DNA of 64,000 nucleotides from contig DBMP01000013.1 of the NCBI GenBank assembly GCA_002298145.1, forward strand, positions 372,001-436,000, given 5' to 3'. The translations under genes were made by a program, and so were the position numbers. Positions 9,499-18,508 of the stretch are shown one piece after another. Positions within the stretch are counted from its first letter, which is position 1. Each line of letters starts with the position of its first letter. The notes under the pieces are model-generated. The model saw nothing but the letters and a program-made list of their open reading frames with translations, ran no database searches and was not told the DNA's origin. The stretch comes from Spartobacteria bacterium UBA695. GTDB lineage: Bacteria > Verrucomicrobiota > Verrucomicrobiia > Chthoniobacterales > Chthoniobacteraceae.

Positions 9499-9863
9499 GG
9501 CCGGGAATCGCCCAAAACGCGGCTGAGCCAGCTCCGGTGGGCGGCGACCCAGCGGTAAACCACCTCGGCCACGAGGATCACCCCGGGCACCCACATCAGC
9601 AGCGCCAGCGGCGTGAGCAGCGGGACCCGGGAGAAAAGATGCCGGAAGGCCCTGGCGGCCGTCAGCACGCGGCCGCGCGGCGTTACGCAGTGGAGTTCCC
9701 GGGTCAGCCCCTCGCGGGTTAGCCCCGGAGCGGCCTCCAGCGCCTCGGGTGCGGAGAGGGGCATCGCGAGAAGCGCGTGGCGCCAGTCCAGCCGCTCCAG
9801 GCGGCGCATCTGCACCGTGCAGAAGGCACACCCATCATCGTAGAGCACCACGGTTTTTTTCAT
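9495..9863 (-). CDS. DCC family thiol-disulfide oxidoreductase-like protein
   Basis: 122 residues. The N-terminus KKTVVLYDDGCAFC carries the D-G-x-C-x-x-C motif (C12, C15) that defines the DCC (DUF393) family. A hydrophobic segment (about 78-100) follows. Predicted to be thioredoxin-fold; the physiological partner is unknown. Start ATG 9863 is preferred because GAGGAA lies just upstream; 24 more in-frame codons to 9935 have no such site. The stop overlaps that of the convergent deacetylase by 4 bp. Confidence 0.88.
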   Translation of the reverse strand: MKKTVVLYDDGCAFCTVQMRRLERLDWRHALLAMPLSAPEALEAAPGLTREGLTRELHCVTPRGRVLTAARAFRHLFSRVPLLTPLALLMWVPGVILVAEVVYRWVAAHRSWLSRVLGDSRP

Positions 9864-9955
9864 TTCCTCAATCTCCCCCCGGGTGCCCGAAAACTCAAAT
9901 GGCCGCGTGGCTTTGGAAAAAAGCCGCGCGGCCATGAAATGAGTCGCTCGTAGTT

Positions 9956-12394
9956 TTACGCTTCCACGGCGGGCGAATCGCCCTTCTTCGCCGAGGGGGT
10001 GGAGGCACCGTGGCGGTGGTGGCCCGTTGCCCAGAGTACGATCGGCGAGGCGATGAAGATCGACGAGTAGGTGCCGACGACGATACCGATCAGGATCGCC
10101 AGCGCGAAGTCCCGCAGCGTTTCGCCGCCGAAGATGAAGAGCGCCAGCACCGAGAGGAGCGTCGTGCCGGAGGTGAGCAGCGTCCGGGAGAGCGTCTCGT
10201 TGATGGAGGCGTTCATGATCTCCTGGAGCGTTCCCTTGCGGCCGCTGTGCAGACCCTCGCGGATGCGGTCGTAGACCACGATGGTGTCGTTGATCGAGTA
10301 ACCGGCGATGGTCAGGATCGCGCCCACCATGACCAGCGAAAGCTCGCGCTGGAACATGGAGAAGACGCCGACGGTGATGATGACGTCGTGCAGCAGCGCG
10401 ACGACCGCGCCGATGGCGAACGAGAACTCAAACCGCAGCGTGACGTAGATCAGAATGCCCAGGATGCCCAGGCCGAGGGCGATGGCCGAGTTGCGGGCCA
10501 GTTCCGCGCCGACGAGCGTTCCCACGTGGTCGCGCTTGTGTTCCTTAAACCCGGCGTCGGGCAGGGATTTGAAGAGTTCCGCCTCGGCTTTGTCCGCCGT
10601 GCCGGTCGGGATGCGGATCGAGATGAAGTCTGCCGCGCTCTGGCCGACGCCGCCCGCTTGGTGTTCCTTCTGGATGACCGCTTCGGCTCCGAGGCCCACC
10701 TTGTCGAGAGCATCGCGAACCTGTTTTTCCGAGACATTGGCGTTGGCTTGCAGCATGAGCAGATCGCCGCCCTTGAAGTCGATGCCGAAGTTCTTCTCGC
10801 CGCGCCAGGTAAAGGAGACGACGCTGGCCAGGATGACCAGGAGTGACAGCCCGATGCAGAAGTGCCGCCAGCCGAGGAAGTCGATGTTCATCTTGTCGGA
10901 GATCAGGTGGCAGAGCTTGATCTTCTTGAGGCCGAACTTGGCGATCCCCCAGTCAAAGCAGTTGCGGCCCACGACCATGGCCGTGAAGACCGAGGCGATG
11001 ACGCCGACGATCAGCGTGATGGAGAAGCCCTTCACGGGGCCCGCCGCGTACCAGAAAAGGATGGTCGCGGTGATGAGCGTCGTCACGTTGGCGTCGAAGA
11101 TGACCGTGAACGCCTTGGCGTAAGCGCCCTGGATAGCCGCCGGGAGCGTCTTGCCCGCCGTCAGTTCCTCGCGCAAGCGTTCGAAAATCAGCACGTTGGA
11201 GTCGACCGCCAGGCCGATGGTCAAAATGATACCGGCGATGCCCGGCAGCGTGAGCACGAAGTTGAACATTGCCATGATGCCCAGCAGGATGATCACGTTG
11301 ACCAAGAGGGCGACGATGGCGAAAAGCCCCGCCAAGCGGTAGTAGAGGGCCACCACGATGAGCACCAGGATGAGGCCGCCGACGCCCGCGTAAACGCCGC
11401 TCCAGATGGAGTCCGCGCCCAGCGTGCTCGAAGCACTCCGCTCTTCCTCGATCTGCACCGGCACGGCCAGCGGGTTTTCAAGGACGCTGGCGAGGTTCTG
11501 CGCTTCCTTCTGCGTAAAGTGCCCGGTGATCGAGGCGCTGCCGCCCCAGATGGCGTCGCGGATGACCGGCGCGCTCTGCACCTTGCCATCGAGCATGATC
11601 GCGAAGCGTTCGCCGATGTGTTTCTGGGTCAGCTCGCCGAAAAGCTGGGCGCCCTCGCCGGTGAACCGGAGCGCCACGCCCCAGCCCTGCTGGTCGAAGG
11701 TCGGGAAGCCGCTCTTGACGTATTTGCCGTCGATGTCCGTCTTGGTCTTTACGAGGAGCTTCTCAGAACGCTCCTGGCCGTCGCGCGTGGCTTCGACTGT
11801 CTCGATGCGGTAGCCGGGGGGAATCGGGGCTTGGCCGGACTGGATCGCGCCGATCAGCTCATCGTTCTGCGGGTGGACCAGGCGGAATTCCAGCTTGGCC
11901 ACTTTTTTAAGCTGTTCGCGGGCGTCGGCCGTCTTTTCGGCGTCGAGGCCCGGGATCTGGACGAGAATGCGGTCCTTGCCCTGCGGGGTGATGACCGGCT
12001 CGCTGACGCCGAACTTGTCGATGCGCTTGCGGATGACCTCCACCGCCTGGTCGAGCACTTCCTTGCTGGGTGTCTGGCCTTCCTCACGGACGAGGCGGAC
12101 TAAGAACGACGTGCCGCCCTGAAGGTCGAGGCCCAGGTTGATCTTGTGCTGAAGCTTGTACGGGACGGGCTGGGCCGGGGTGGCTTCCTTGGAGGCGTCC
12201 GTGATCTGCGGCACCTCGGTGGACGCTTTCACGGGCACTTTGACGGGCCACATTGACTGAATGCTGACCGCGATGACTAGAAGTGTAAGCACCGTCCCCA
12301 GAATTCTCCGGCGCGCCGCGGAATCCGTAGCGAAGTACCAGAAGAAGACGATGAGGATCAGAAGACCGGTGAAGAAGGTCAGGGTAGGGCTCAT
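9956..12394 (-). CDS. secDF: Fused protein-export membrane protein SecDF
   Basis: 812 residues joining SecD and SecF. The complex uses the proton gradient to pull secreted proteins out of SecYEG. The SecD half has a first helix at residues 1-25, LGLDLQGGTSFLV (about 88; D1 motif) and a six-helix membrane domain with TIGLAVDSNVLIFERLRE (D4/D5 region). The SecF half begins about residue 505 and has FGIDFKGGDLL (its D1-equivalent) and YSINDTIVVYDRIRE. Single-chain SecDF is known in Bacillus and in many PVC bacteria. yajC lies immediately upstream on the same strand, forming the usual operon. Confidence 0.96.
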   Translation of the reverse strand: MSPTLTFFTGLLILIVFFWYFATDSAARRRILGTVLTLLVIAVSIQSMWPVKVPVKASTEVPQITDASKEATPAQPVPYKLQHKINLGLDLQGGTSFLVRLVREEGQTPSKEVLDQAVEVIRKRIDKFGVSEPVITPQGKDRILVQIPGLDAEKTADAREQLKKVAKLEFRLVHPQNDELIGAIQSGQAPIPPGYRIETVEATRDGQERSEKLLVKTKTDIDGKYVKSGFPTFDQQGWGVALRFTGEGAQLFGELTQKHIGERFAIMLDGKVQSAPVIRDAIWGGSASITGHFTQKEAQNLASVLENPLAVPVQIEEERSASSTLGADSIWSGVYAGVGGLILVLIVVALYYRLAGLFAIVALLVNVIILLGIMAMFNFVLTLPGIAGIILTIGLAVDSNVLIFERLREELTAGKTLPAAIQGAYAKAFTVIFDANVTTLITATILFWYAAGPVKGFSITLIVGVIASVFTAMVVGRNCFDWGIAKFGLKKIKLCHLISDKMNIDFLGWRHFCIGLSLLVILASVVSFTWRGEKNFGIDFKGGDLLMLQANANVSEKQVRDALDKVGLGAEAVIQKEHQAGGVGQSAADFISIRIPTGTADKAEAELFKSLPDAGFKEHKRDHVGTLVGAELARNSAIALGLGILGILIYVTLRFEFSFAIGAVVALLHDVIITVGVFSMFQRELSLVMVGAILTIAGYSINDTIVVYDRIREGLHSGRKGTLQEIMNASINETLSRTLLTSGTTLLSVLALFIFGGETLRDFALAILIGIVVGTYSSIFIASPIVLWATGHHRHGASTPSAKKGDSPAVEA

Positions 12395-12498
12395 GGAAGC
12401 AAGGAAAGAATAAGGCTAAGACTGAGGGGAGCAATGCAAGCAGCCGGGGCGGCCTCTTTGCACTGGCCGAAAAAAGCGCTCCGGGGGGGGGACGCTAG

Positions 12499-12822
12499 TT
12501 AGGCTTCCGGCGTGGTCGGCTTGATCACGGTGGCGACGGCCGCTTTGTCGAACTCGATTTTGACGTTGTCGGCTACTTTCACGATCACCGTGGCGTCCTT
12601 TACATTGGCCACCAGGCCGTGGATGCCGCTGCTGGTGATCACTTTATCGCCGATTTTCACCGACGCGATGAGCTGGGCCTGGGCTTTCTGGCGCTTTTGC
12701 TGCGGCCGGATCAGGAGAAAATAGAAGATGGCCGCCAGCGCGACGAGCTGGATGATGAAATAGCCAGAGGAAGGTGATTGCTGCGCGTCGGCCGCCAAGG
12801 TAAAGAAAAGTGGTTGAATCAT
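12499..12822 (-). CDS. yajC: Preprotein translocase subunit YajC
   Basis: 107 residues. One transmembrane segment (about 20-38) is followed directly by FYFLLIRPQQKRQK, the YajC signature, and a small beta-rich domain with KIGDKVITSSGIHGLV. YajC binds SecDF and is made from the same operon here (secDF starts 105 bp downstream). ATG 12822 gives the usual short N-terminus; the frame is open upstream but without support. Confidence 0.95.
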   Translation of the reverse strand: MIQPLFFTLAADAQQSPSSGYFIIQLVALAAIFYFLLIRPQQKRQKAQAQLIASVKIGDKVITSSGIHGLVANVKDATVIVKVADNVKIEFDKAAVATVIKPTTPEA

Positions 12823-12969
12823 AATGAGCGTTTCCGGGTATCCCGATAAAGAGACGTAAGTTATGCAGGGATTAGCCGCTTCGTCCACGGCTTTTTTGTA
12901 AAACAGGAGAACTCCCCTTCCGGTAGACAAAACTTGCAGCCCCGGCAGGATCGGCTAACTTGCACCCTC

Positions 12970-14424
12970 ATGCGCCTAGCTTGGATAGCAATCTGCCTGC
13001 TCGTCACCCAAATTCCTTCGCGAGCCATCTCTATTTCCGAGGTTCGAAAGAGCCTCGTTCACATCACGACGACCTCCCAGGACGCCAATTACCGCGTTCC
13101 GTGGAATCCCGGTTCGGTCAACAGCGGTTCCGGTACCGGGTTCATCATCGACGGCAATCGGATCTTGACCAACGCCCATGTGGTGGCCAATGCCCGGTAT
13201 ATCTCCGTTGAGCGGGAGAATGACCCGAAACGCTATGAGGCCCGGGTGGAGCACGTTGGCCATGATTGCGACTTGGCCGTGCTGACCGTCTCGGAGGCGA
13301 GCTTCTTTGAGGGGACCGTGGCCCTCCGGTTTACCAACCAGATCCCGGCCATCGAGTCGTCGGTCTCTGTCTACGGCTACCCGATCGGCGGCGACCGGCT
13401 CTCCGTTACCACCGGCGTCGTCTCGCGCATTGCCTTCCAGCCTTACGCCCATTCGGCTGCCGACAGCCACCTGGCCATCCAGACCAACGCGGCCATCAAC
13501 CCCGGTAACAGCGGCGGCCCCGTGCTCCAGGAAGGAAAGGTGATCGGCATCGCCTTCCAGGGCTTTAATGGCGAAGTGGCCCAGAACGTCGGCTACATGA
13601 TCCCGGTGCCCGTCATCGGGCGTTTCCTCAAGGACATCGAGGACGGCCATTACGACCGCTACATGGACCTCTCCATTACCACCTTTGACCTCCTTAACCC
13701 CGCCCAGCGCAAATCGCTCGGCCTCGCCGACGACGGCCGGGGCGTGCTCGTCGGCAGCGTGATCGCGGGGGGCGTGGCCGACGGCGTGCTCAAGCCGGGC
13801 GACGTGATTCTTTCCATCGACGGCCATACCGTCCAGAGCGACGGCTTCGTGGAGCTCGAAGGCGAACGGGTGGAAATGCCCGAGATCGTCGAGCGGAAAT
13901 TCAAGGGCGACTCCGCCAACGTCCACATCGTCCGGGCCAAAGAAACCCAGGACGTCACCATCCACTTCAACCAGGCTTGGCCCTTCCAGATCCAGTCCAA
14001 CCAATACGAGGTGCGGCCCCGCTACATCCTCTTTGGTGGCCTGCTCTTCCAGCCCGTTTCGCGGAACTTCCTGGAGGAAACCAAGCTCGATAACCTGCGC
14101 GTTCGCTACCTCTACGACTTCTACACCTCGGACCAAGTCTTTAAGGAACGCCCGGACATTATCGTTTTAAGCGCCGTCCTGCCCGATCCGGTCAACACCT
14201 ACCTCGGCAGCTTCCGGGGCGGGATCGTGGATAAGATCAACGGCGTTAAAATCCGCACGCTCGACGAAATGGCGGCGGAACTCGCCAAACCGGCGCAGCA
14301 GTACGTCATCGAAATGCTGGGCGAAGGCCGCCCCATCGTCATGGAACGCGCCGCCGTCGAAGCCGCCCGCGAGCGCATCCTCGGCCATTACAACGTTCGC
14401 AATGAACAGAACCTCACCGAATAG
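12970..14424 (+). CDS. HtrA/DegP-like serine protease with PDZ domain
   Basis: 484 residues, predicted exported (signal peptide about 1-20, AWIAICLLVTQ core, cleavage after SRA). The trypsin-like domain (about 25-215) has an intact triad: H70 in TNAHVV, D101 in CDLAV, S181 in GNSGGP. A PDZ-like domain follows (about 230-330, with GDVILSIDGHTVQ) and a second C-terminal region (about 345-470) with VDKINGVKI that resembles another PDZ. It probably cleaves misfolded or regulatory proteins in the periplasm. The next gene is a paralogue starting 11 bp after this stop, so they form an operon. Confidence 0.92.
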   Translation: MRLAWIAICLLVTQIPSRAISISEVRKSLVHITTTSQDANYRVPWNPGSVNSGSGTGFIIDGNRILTNAHVVANARYISVERENDPKRYEARVEHVGHDCDLAVLTVSEASFFEGTVALRFTNQIPAIESSVSVYGYPIGGDRLSVTTGVVSRIAFQPYAHSAADSHLAIQTNAAINPGNSGGPVLQEGKVIGIAFQGFNGEVAQNVGYMIPVPVIGRFLKDIEDGHYDRYMDLSITTFDLLNPAQRKSLGLADDGRGVLVGSVIAGGVADGVLKPGDVILSIDGHTVQSDGFVELEGERVEMPEIVERKFKGDSANVHIVRAKETQDVTIHFNQAWPFQIQSNQYEVRPRYILFGGLLFQPVSRNFLEETKLDNLRVRYLYDFYTSDQVFKERPDIIVLSAVLPDPVNTYLGSFRGGIVDKINGVKIRTLDEMAAELAKPAQQYVIEMLGEGRPIVMERAAVEAARERILGHYNVRNEQNLTE

Positions 14425-14434
14425 CTTTCTTCCT

Positions 14435-15958
14435 ATGAGTCGCTTTCTACTTACCGCGCTCGCCCTTTGCGCCGTCTCTTTAACCAACGTCCTCGGGGCT
14501 AACCCGGCCACGGCGCAAAAGCCGCAGCCCAAGCCCACGGTCCAGGCCGGGCCTGTGCAAAAGGAGGGCTCCGTCATCCGGGTCAACTCCACCAACCAGG
14601 TCTACGACTTCCTGCGCCCGTGGAGCAAACGCCCGCCCTACCAGCTCCGCGCCGTCGGAGCCGTGCTGCCCGGCGGCCGCGTCCTGACCACCGCCGAGCA
14701 GGTCGCCAACTCGACCTACCTGGAGCTGGAAAAGCCTGACAGCGGTGAAAAATCGCCCGCCACGGTGGAAGTGGTCGATTTCGACTGCAACCTGGCCCTC
14801 ATCAAAGCCTCAGACCCCGCGTTTCTCGCCCCGTACAAGCCGCTGGAAGTCGCCGAACCGGCCGTCGGTGACGAAGTGACCATCCTTCAGCTCGAAGCCA
14901 ACGGCGCCGTCCTCAACACCCGGGCGCTGCTGACCACCGCCGAGGTGGGGGCCTACCCCGTGGGCGAGCTCTCGCTGATGCTCTACCGGCTCTCCTCCTC
15001 GCTCCAGCCGCGCGATGGCGGGTTCACCTTCCCGGTCGTCAAGAAAGGGGCGCTTGTCGGGATGCTCCTGCGCTTCGATAACCGGACCCAGACCGCCGAC
15101 GCCATTGCCGCCCCCGTTATCCGGCATTTCCTCAAAGCCGCGACAGCGAAGGGGGGCTACGTCGGCTTCCCTCGTGCCGGAATGGGCGCCGCTCCGCTGC
15201 GCGATCCGCAACTGCGCCGTTACGCGGGCCTTACCGATGGCCTCGGTGGCGTCTACGTGACCGAAGTCACTCCGGGCGGCCCGGCGGAAAAAGCGGGCAT
15301 CCAGCAGGGCGACGTGGTCGTCAACGTGGCCGGGCACGAGATCGACCGCGACGGCAATTACCTCGACCCGCATTACGGTAAAATCGCCAAGGCCCACCTC
15401 TACTCCTGCGTTCACTTCAGCGGCGACAAAATCCCCGTCACCCTGATGCGCCAGGGCCAGAAAGTGCAAACTGAGCTCACCCTGGCCTACAAGGACCCCT
15501 CCGAATCCGTGATCGAGCCCTACACCATCGGCAAGGCCCCGCGCTACTACATCCTGGGCGGCCTCGTCTTCCAGGAGCTTTCCCGCCAGTTCCTGCGCGA
15601 ATGGGGCTCGGAGTGGACCCGCAAGGCCCCGGAGAAATTCCTCTACCTCGACGCCTACCAGCGGGAGCTCTTTAAAGACGATCCCCGCCAGCGCGTCGTG
15701 ATATTGAGCAACGTCCTGCCTACCCCCTGCACCGTTGGCTACGAGGACCTTAATTGCCTGGTTGTTACCAAGATCAACGGGCGGGTCCTCAAGAGCCTGG
15801 CCGACATCGAAGAGGCCCTGGCGCACCCGGTCGAGGGCTTCCACCATATCGAATTTCAGGGGCACCCGGGAGAAATCGTGATCGATCCAGCCCAGGCTTG
15901 CGGCATCGAGGACGGCCTCGTGCGCAGCTACGGCCTGCCCGCCCTCAAGCGGCTTTAA
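14435..15958 (+). CDS. HtrA-like pseudoprotease with PDZ domain
   Basis: 507 residues with a signal peptide (about 1-21). It aligns along its length with the preceding protease (same trypsin-like, PDZ and C-terminal PDZ-like blocks), but all three catalytic positions are changed: H to E88 (LTTAEQVA), D to N119 (DCNLAL), and S to D194 (PRDGGF). It is therefore expected to lack peptidase activity. It may be a regulatory or scaffolding partner for the active paralogue; that role is inferred only. Translated with the upstream gene (11-bp gap). Confidence 0.85.
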   Translation: MSRFLLTALALCAVSLTNVLGANPATAQKPQPKPTVQAGPVQKEGSVIRVNSTNQVYDFLRPWSKRPPYQLRAVGAVLPGGRVLTTAEQVANSTYLELEKPDSGEKSPATVEVVDFDCNLALIKASDPAFLAPYKPLEVAEPAVGDEVTILQLEANGAVLNTRALLTTAEVGAYPVGELSLMLYRLSSSLQPRDGGFTFPVVKKGALVGMLLRFDNRTQTADAIAAPVIRHFLKAATAKGGYVGFPRAGMGAAPLRDPQLRRYAGLTDGLGGVYVTEVTPGGPAEKAGIQQGDVVVNVAGHEIDRDGNYLDPHYGKIAKAHLYSCVHFSGDKIPVTLMRQGQKVQTELTLAYKDPSESVIEPYTIGKAPRYYILGGLVFQELSRQFLREWGSEWTRKAPEKFLYLDAYQRELFKDDPRQRVVILSNVLPTPCTVGYEDLNCLVVTKINGRVLKSLADIEEALAHPVEGFHHIEFQGHPGEIVIDPAQACGIEDGLVRSYGLPALKRL

Positions 15959-15985
15959 TTGGTTGATCCGCAGCCGATTGCCTTC

Positions 15986-16022
15986 AAGGCCCGGGACACC
16001 CGTTGTTCCGGGCCTTTCTTTC
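15986..16022 (+). terminator. Rho-independent terminator after the protease operon
   Basis: AAGGCCCGG (15986-15994) pairs perfectly with CCGGGCCTT (16008-16016), with further pairing GACA/TGTT inside, followed by TTCTTTCCCC. Confidence 0.75.
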
Positions 16023-16143
16023 CCCTCCACCTGGAAGGGATTAGCCTCCTTAATTTAGGGAAGATAAAAATGCAATGTGCTTCAAAATACTTGTTGTCAT
16101 CCATTCTCATTAGAGGCACTCTACGCACCGTTAAATTGCGTAT

Positions 16144-16932
16144 ATGAAACTTCTGGGGTACCTAATAACACTGACAAGCTTGGGGGTATTATACGTATCC
16201 CAGGCGAACGCGACGGTGATCGTGACCTATGCTGAAAAGCCGGGCATCGAGCAGTCCACGTTCATCAATGCGACGACCTACAACTTCGACAGCCTGTCGA
16301 CGGGGCTCAACACGAATGTGAGCTGGACCGGGGTAGGGTCGTTTGACCAGCTCTACATCAAGACGGCTGACCAGTACGGCGGCGCGGGCAACAGCCTCTA
16401 CTCTGTGCAAGGGGTGGGCACGTCTGTTTCGCAGACCGTTTTAAACCTGAACAACGCCAGCGCCTACTTCGGCCTCTGGTGGTCCGCGGGCGACGCCAGC
16501 AACGTGATGCGCTTTTACACCGGCCTCAACGGGACCGGCACCCTCGCGGCTGAGTTCACCACGGCCAGCCTGCTCAAGGCCCTGGGTACCGCCTACAACG
16601 GCAACCCCAACTCGGGGACCTTCCACGGTAAAGATTCCAACGAGCCGTTCGCATTTATCAACTTCTTCGCCGTCGAGGGGACCACATGGCAGTCGGTGGT
16701 CTTTACCAACTCCTCCAGCAGCGGCTTTGAGTCGGATAACTACGCCTCGCGCACGGAGGCCTACAATGCCGCTACCGACGGAGCGATGCCCGGCGTCGTT
16801 CTGGAAGCCATCAACGGCACCCAGGTGGTGTCGCTGGTTCCCGAGCCGAGCCCGACCCTCGCCATTGCCTTGCTGGGCGGGTTGACCTTCACCGGGTCAT
16901 TCATGCGCAGCCTGCGCAAGCGCAAAGCCTGA
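16144..16932 (+). CDS. PEP-CTERM sorted extracellular protein
   Basis: 262 residues. Signal peptide at residues 1-23 (MKLLGYLITLTSLGVLYVSQ core, NA-type cleavage). The C-terminus is a classic PEP-CTERM signal: VPEPS near residue 233, a hydrophobic helix, then a basic tail RSLRKRKA. Such proteins are recognised by exosortase (EpsH family) and tethered or released to the cell exterior or exopolysaccharide. The body is Gly/Asn/Ser/Thr-rich, predicted beta-sandwich. No exosortase gene lies in the window. The upstream region is AT-rich compared with the surroundings. Confidence 0.92.
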   Translation: MKLLGYLITLTSLGVLYVSQANATVIVTYAEKPGIEQSTFINATTYNFDSLSTGLNTNVSWTGVGSFDQLYIKTADQYGGAGNSLYSVQGVGTSVSQTVLNLNNASAYFGLWWSAGDASNVMRFYTGLNGTGTLAAEFTTASLLKALGTAYNGNPNSGTFHGKDSNEPFAFINFFAVEGTTWQSVVFTNSSSSGFESDNYASRTEAYNAATDGAMPGVVLEAINGTQVVSLVPEPSPTLAIALLGGLTFTGSFMRSLRKRKA

Positions 16933-16951
16933 TTTTTACCCCCTTACCCCT

Positions 16952-16990
16952 GAAAGGGCCGTCACAGGATTCTGTGGCGGCCTTTCCTTT
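16952..16990 (+). terminator. Rho-independent terminator after the PEP-CTERM gene
   Basis: GAAAGGGCCGTCACAG pairs with CTGTGGCGGCCTTTC (one bulge), followed by CTTTT. Confidence 0.75.
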
Positions 16991-17027
16991 TGCCCCTGGC
17001 AGGGAATACCCAACGGCAACCCCGCCG

Positions 17028-17465
17028 CTAAATATCGTACATCGGCACGCCATGAACGACCTGGCGCTCGCGCAGCATCTGCTCGATGGATTTGAAATCG
17101 AGCACGTTGGTGATGGCGTTGGTGACATCGTGGAGCACCACGCGGATCAAGCAATCGCCCTCGCCGGGGCAGTCCTCACAGCGTTCGTGGGCGCTGCATG
17201 TCGTCACCGGCGGCCCGTCAATGGCGCGGACGATCCGGCCAATGGTCAGCCGCTGCGGCGTCTCCTTGAGCGTGTAGCCCCCCTTTTTACCCCGGTGGCT
17301 GTGGAGAATCCCCGCCTTTTTCAGATCCTGCATGATGGTCTCCAGGAACTTCCTGGAAATTCTCTCATCCGTGGCGATCTCATCCACCGAGACCGGCTGG
17401 CCGCCATGCCTGCGCGCCAGAAACAGCGTTGCTCGAACGGCGTAAAGTCCCTTACGTGAAATCAT
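17028..17465 (-). CDS. Rrf2 family transcriptional regulator
   Basis: 145 residues. The N-terminal winged helix-turn-helix includes SRKFLETIMQDLKKAGILHSHRGKKGGYTL, typical of Rrf2/IscR/NsrR proteins. The sensor segment has four cysteines, C90, C96, C99 and C105, close to the C92/C98/C104 spacing of the [2Fe-2S] regulator IscR, so an iron-sulphur or redox-sensing role is likely. Its targets are unknown. An 84-aa gene lies 36 bp upstream on the same strand. The Met/Cys-rich gene lies in the opposite direction about 0.55 kb away, with no evidence here that it is a target. Confidence 0.92.
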   Translation of the reverse strand: MISRKGLYAVRATLFLARRHGGQPVSVDEIATDERISRKFLETIMQDLKKAGILHSHRGKKGGYTLKETPQRLTIGRIVRAIDGPPVTTCSAHERCEDCPGEGDCLIRVVLHDVTNAITNVLDFKSIEQMLRERQVVHGVPMYDI

Positions 17466-17501
17466 TTTCCCTGTCCCACGGCCGCCTGGGTTAGAAAGCG
17501 G

Positions 17502-17756
17502 CTAGTTCAGGCCGATGCTGTCAAAGTTCCCGTCGAAGGGGAAGTTGAATCGGCGTTGCAGGCGGGCGGCCCGCTGGGCCTGCTTCCATGCGCGCTCGTA
17601 GACGCGGGCGATTTCATTGAGCTGCTCTTTGGAAAGGCCCGCCAGAAGGGCCACGGGGCATTGCACAAATCCATTCGAGGGAACGGACATCGAATTCAGC
17701 CCAGACGAAGAGGAGTTCTCATCCACCGGCAGCGTAAAGCGTGAACTGTAGTGCAT
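17502..17756 (-). CDS. Small hypothetical protein
   Basis: 84 residues, unknown. The N-terminal half is Ser-rich; the C-terminal half (about residues 40-75) is one charged helix, LSKEQLNEIARVYERAWKQ, followed by a basic stretch. No Cys cluster, no signal peptide. Upstream of and on the same strand as the Rrf2 gene (36-bp gap), so the two may be co-transcribed. Confidence 0.6.
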   Translation of the reverse strand: MHYSSRFTLPVDENSSSSGLNSMSVPSNGFVQCPVALLAGLSKEQLNEIARVYERAWKQAQRAARLQRRFNFPFDGNFDSIGLN

Positions 17757-17899
17757 AGGTGCATACTCCCATCAACTTGGTAGGCGAACAAGTAAAAAGC
17801 GAGCCCATGCGCAAAAATCTTTGGATCTAATTCCCTAATTCCTATGGGAATAAGGAGATATAACTTATTGAAAATTAGGCACTTATGTAAAAATTGCTA

Positions 17900-17928
17900 T
17901 TGAAAACACCCGTGAAGAAATTTATACC
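17900..17928 (+). promoter_or_regulatory. Candidate promoter of the Met/Cys-rich gene
   Basis: -35 TTGAAA at 17900-17905, 17-bp spacer, -10 TATACC at 17923-17928. The region is AT-rich, unlike the rest of the window. A start near 17936 would leave a leader of about 84 nt, which holds a hairpin (AAACAC 17949-17954 with GTGTTT 17965-17970). Upstream at about 17828-17850 is a short inverted repeat (ATTCCC, 10-nt loop, GGGAAT) that could be an operator. The promoter is read by consensus match only. Confidence 0.5.
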
Positions 17929-18019
17929 CTGTGCGTACCGGCCGACGAAAACACAAACCGGACGGTGTTTAACCAAACCAGAAACGCGATTTTAACCTGT
18001 TTTAGAAAGACTTACGAAT

Positions 18020-18475
18020 ATGATGACCATGGAACGCTCCGCGATGGGAATGTCCACGATGATGCCCGGCATGAACGCCTCGATGCCCGCCGCGAACATG
18101 AACATGATGATGATTCCCCGCTGCACGATGAAGATGGAGAAGTGCGACGGCGGCATGAAGATGATGTGTATGTGTGAGGATCAGATGGCTACCAGCATGA
18201 TGCAGAACATGGCCAACATGCTCGCTGGCGGCATGATGACCTGCACCATGATGATGAACGGCATGATGATGATGACCTGCAACATGACGATGGGCATGTG
18301 CAAGTGCGAGATGATGCCCAACGGCATGATGATGACCTGCACCAGCGGCGACGCCGACTGCTGCAACATGATCCAGGCCTGCTGCGATGCGATGATGGCC
18401 ATGATGAAGGCCGGCTGCACCTGCTGCATGAGCATGAACAACACGCCTTGCTGCTGCGGCACCTGCGCTTGCTAG
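18020..18475 (+). CDS. Extremely Met/Cys-rich small protein (putative metal or oxidant sink)
   Basis: 151 residues with 48 Met (about 32%) and 21 Cys (about 14%). No family recognised. There is no signal peptide. Residues 1-32 are mostly Met, Ala, Asn and Ser; 33-60 add CxC pairs (MCMC); 70-110 carry repeated GMMTC / NGMMMTC units; and the C-terminus (about 113-151) has CC or CCC runs (DCC, ACC, TCC, PCCCGTC). Thioether and thiol ligands suggest Cu(I), Ag(I) or similar binding, or a sacrificial antioxidant role; neither is shown. The frame has its own promoter-like sequence, AT-rich leader and a strong terminator, so it looks like a free-standing gene. No clear ribosome-binding site; an ATG one codon later is possible. 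Confidence 0.85.
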   Translation: MMTMERSAMGMSTMMPGMNASMPAANMNMMMIPRCTMKMEKCDGGMKMMCMCEDQMATSMMQNMANMLAGGMMTCTMMMNGMMMMTCNMTMGMCKCEMMPNGMMMTCTSGDADCCNMIQACCDAMMAMMKAGCTCCMSMNNTPCCCGTCAC

Positions 18476-18508
18476 TACCGCCATACGGTCTAGTTTTTTT
18501 ACCCCATT

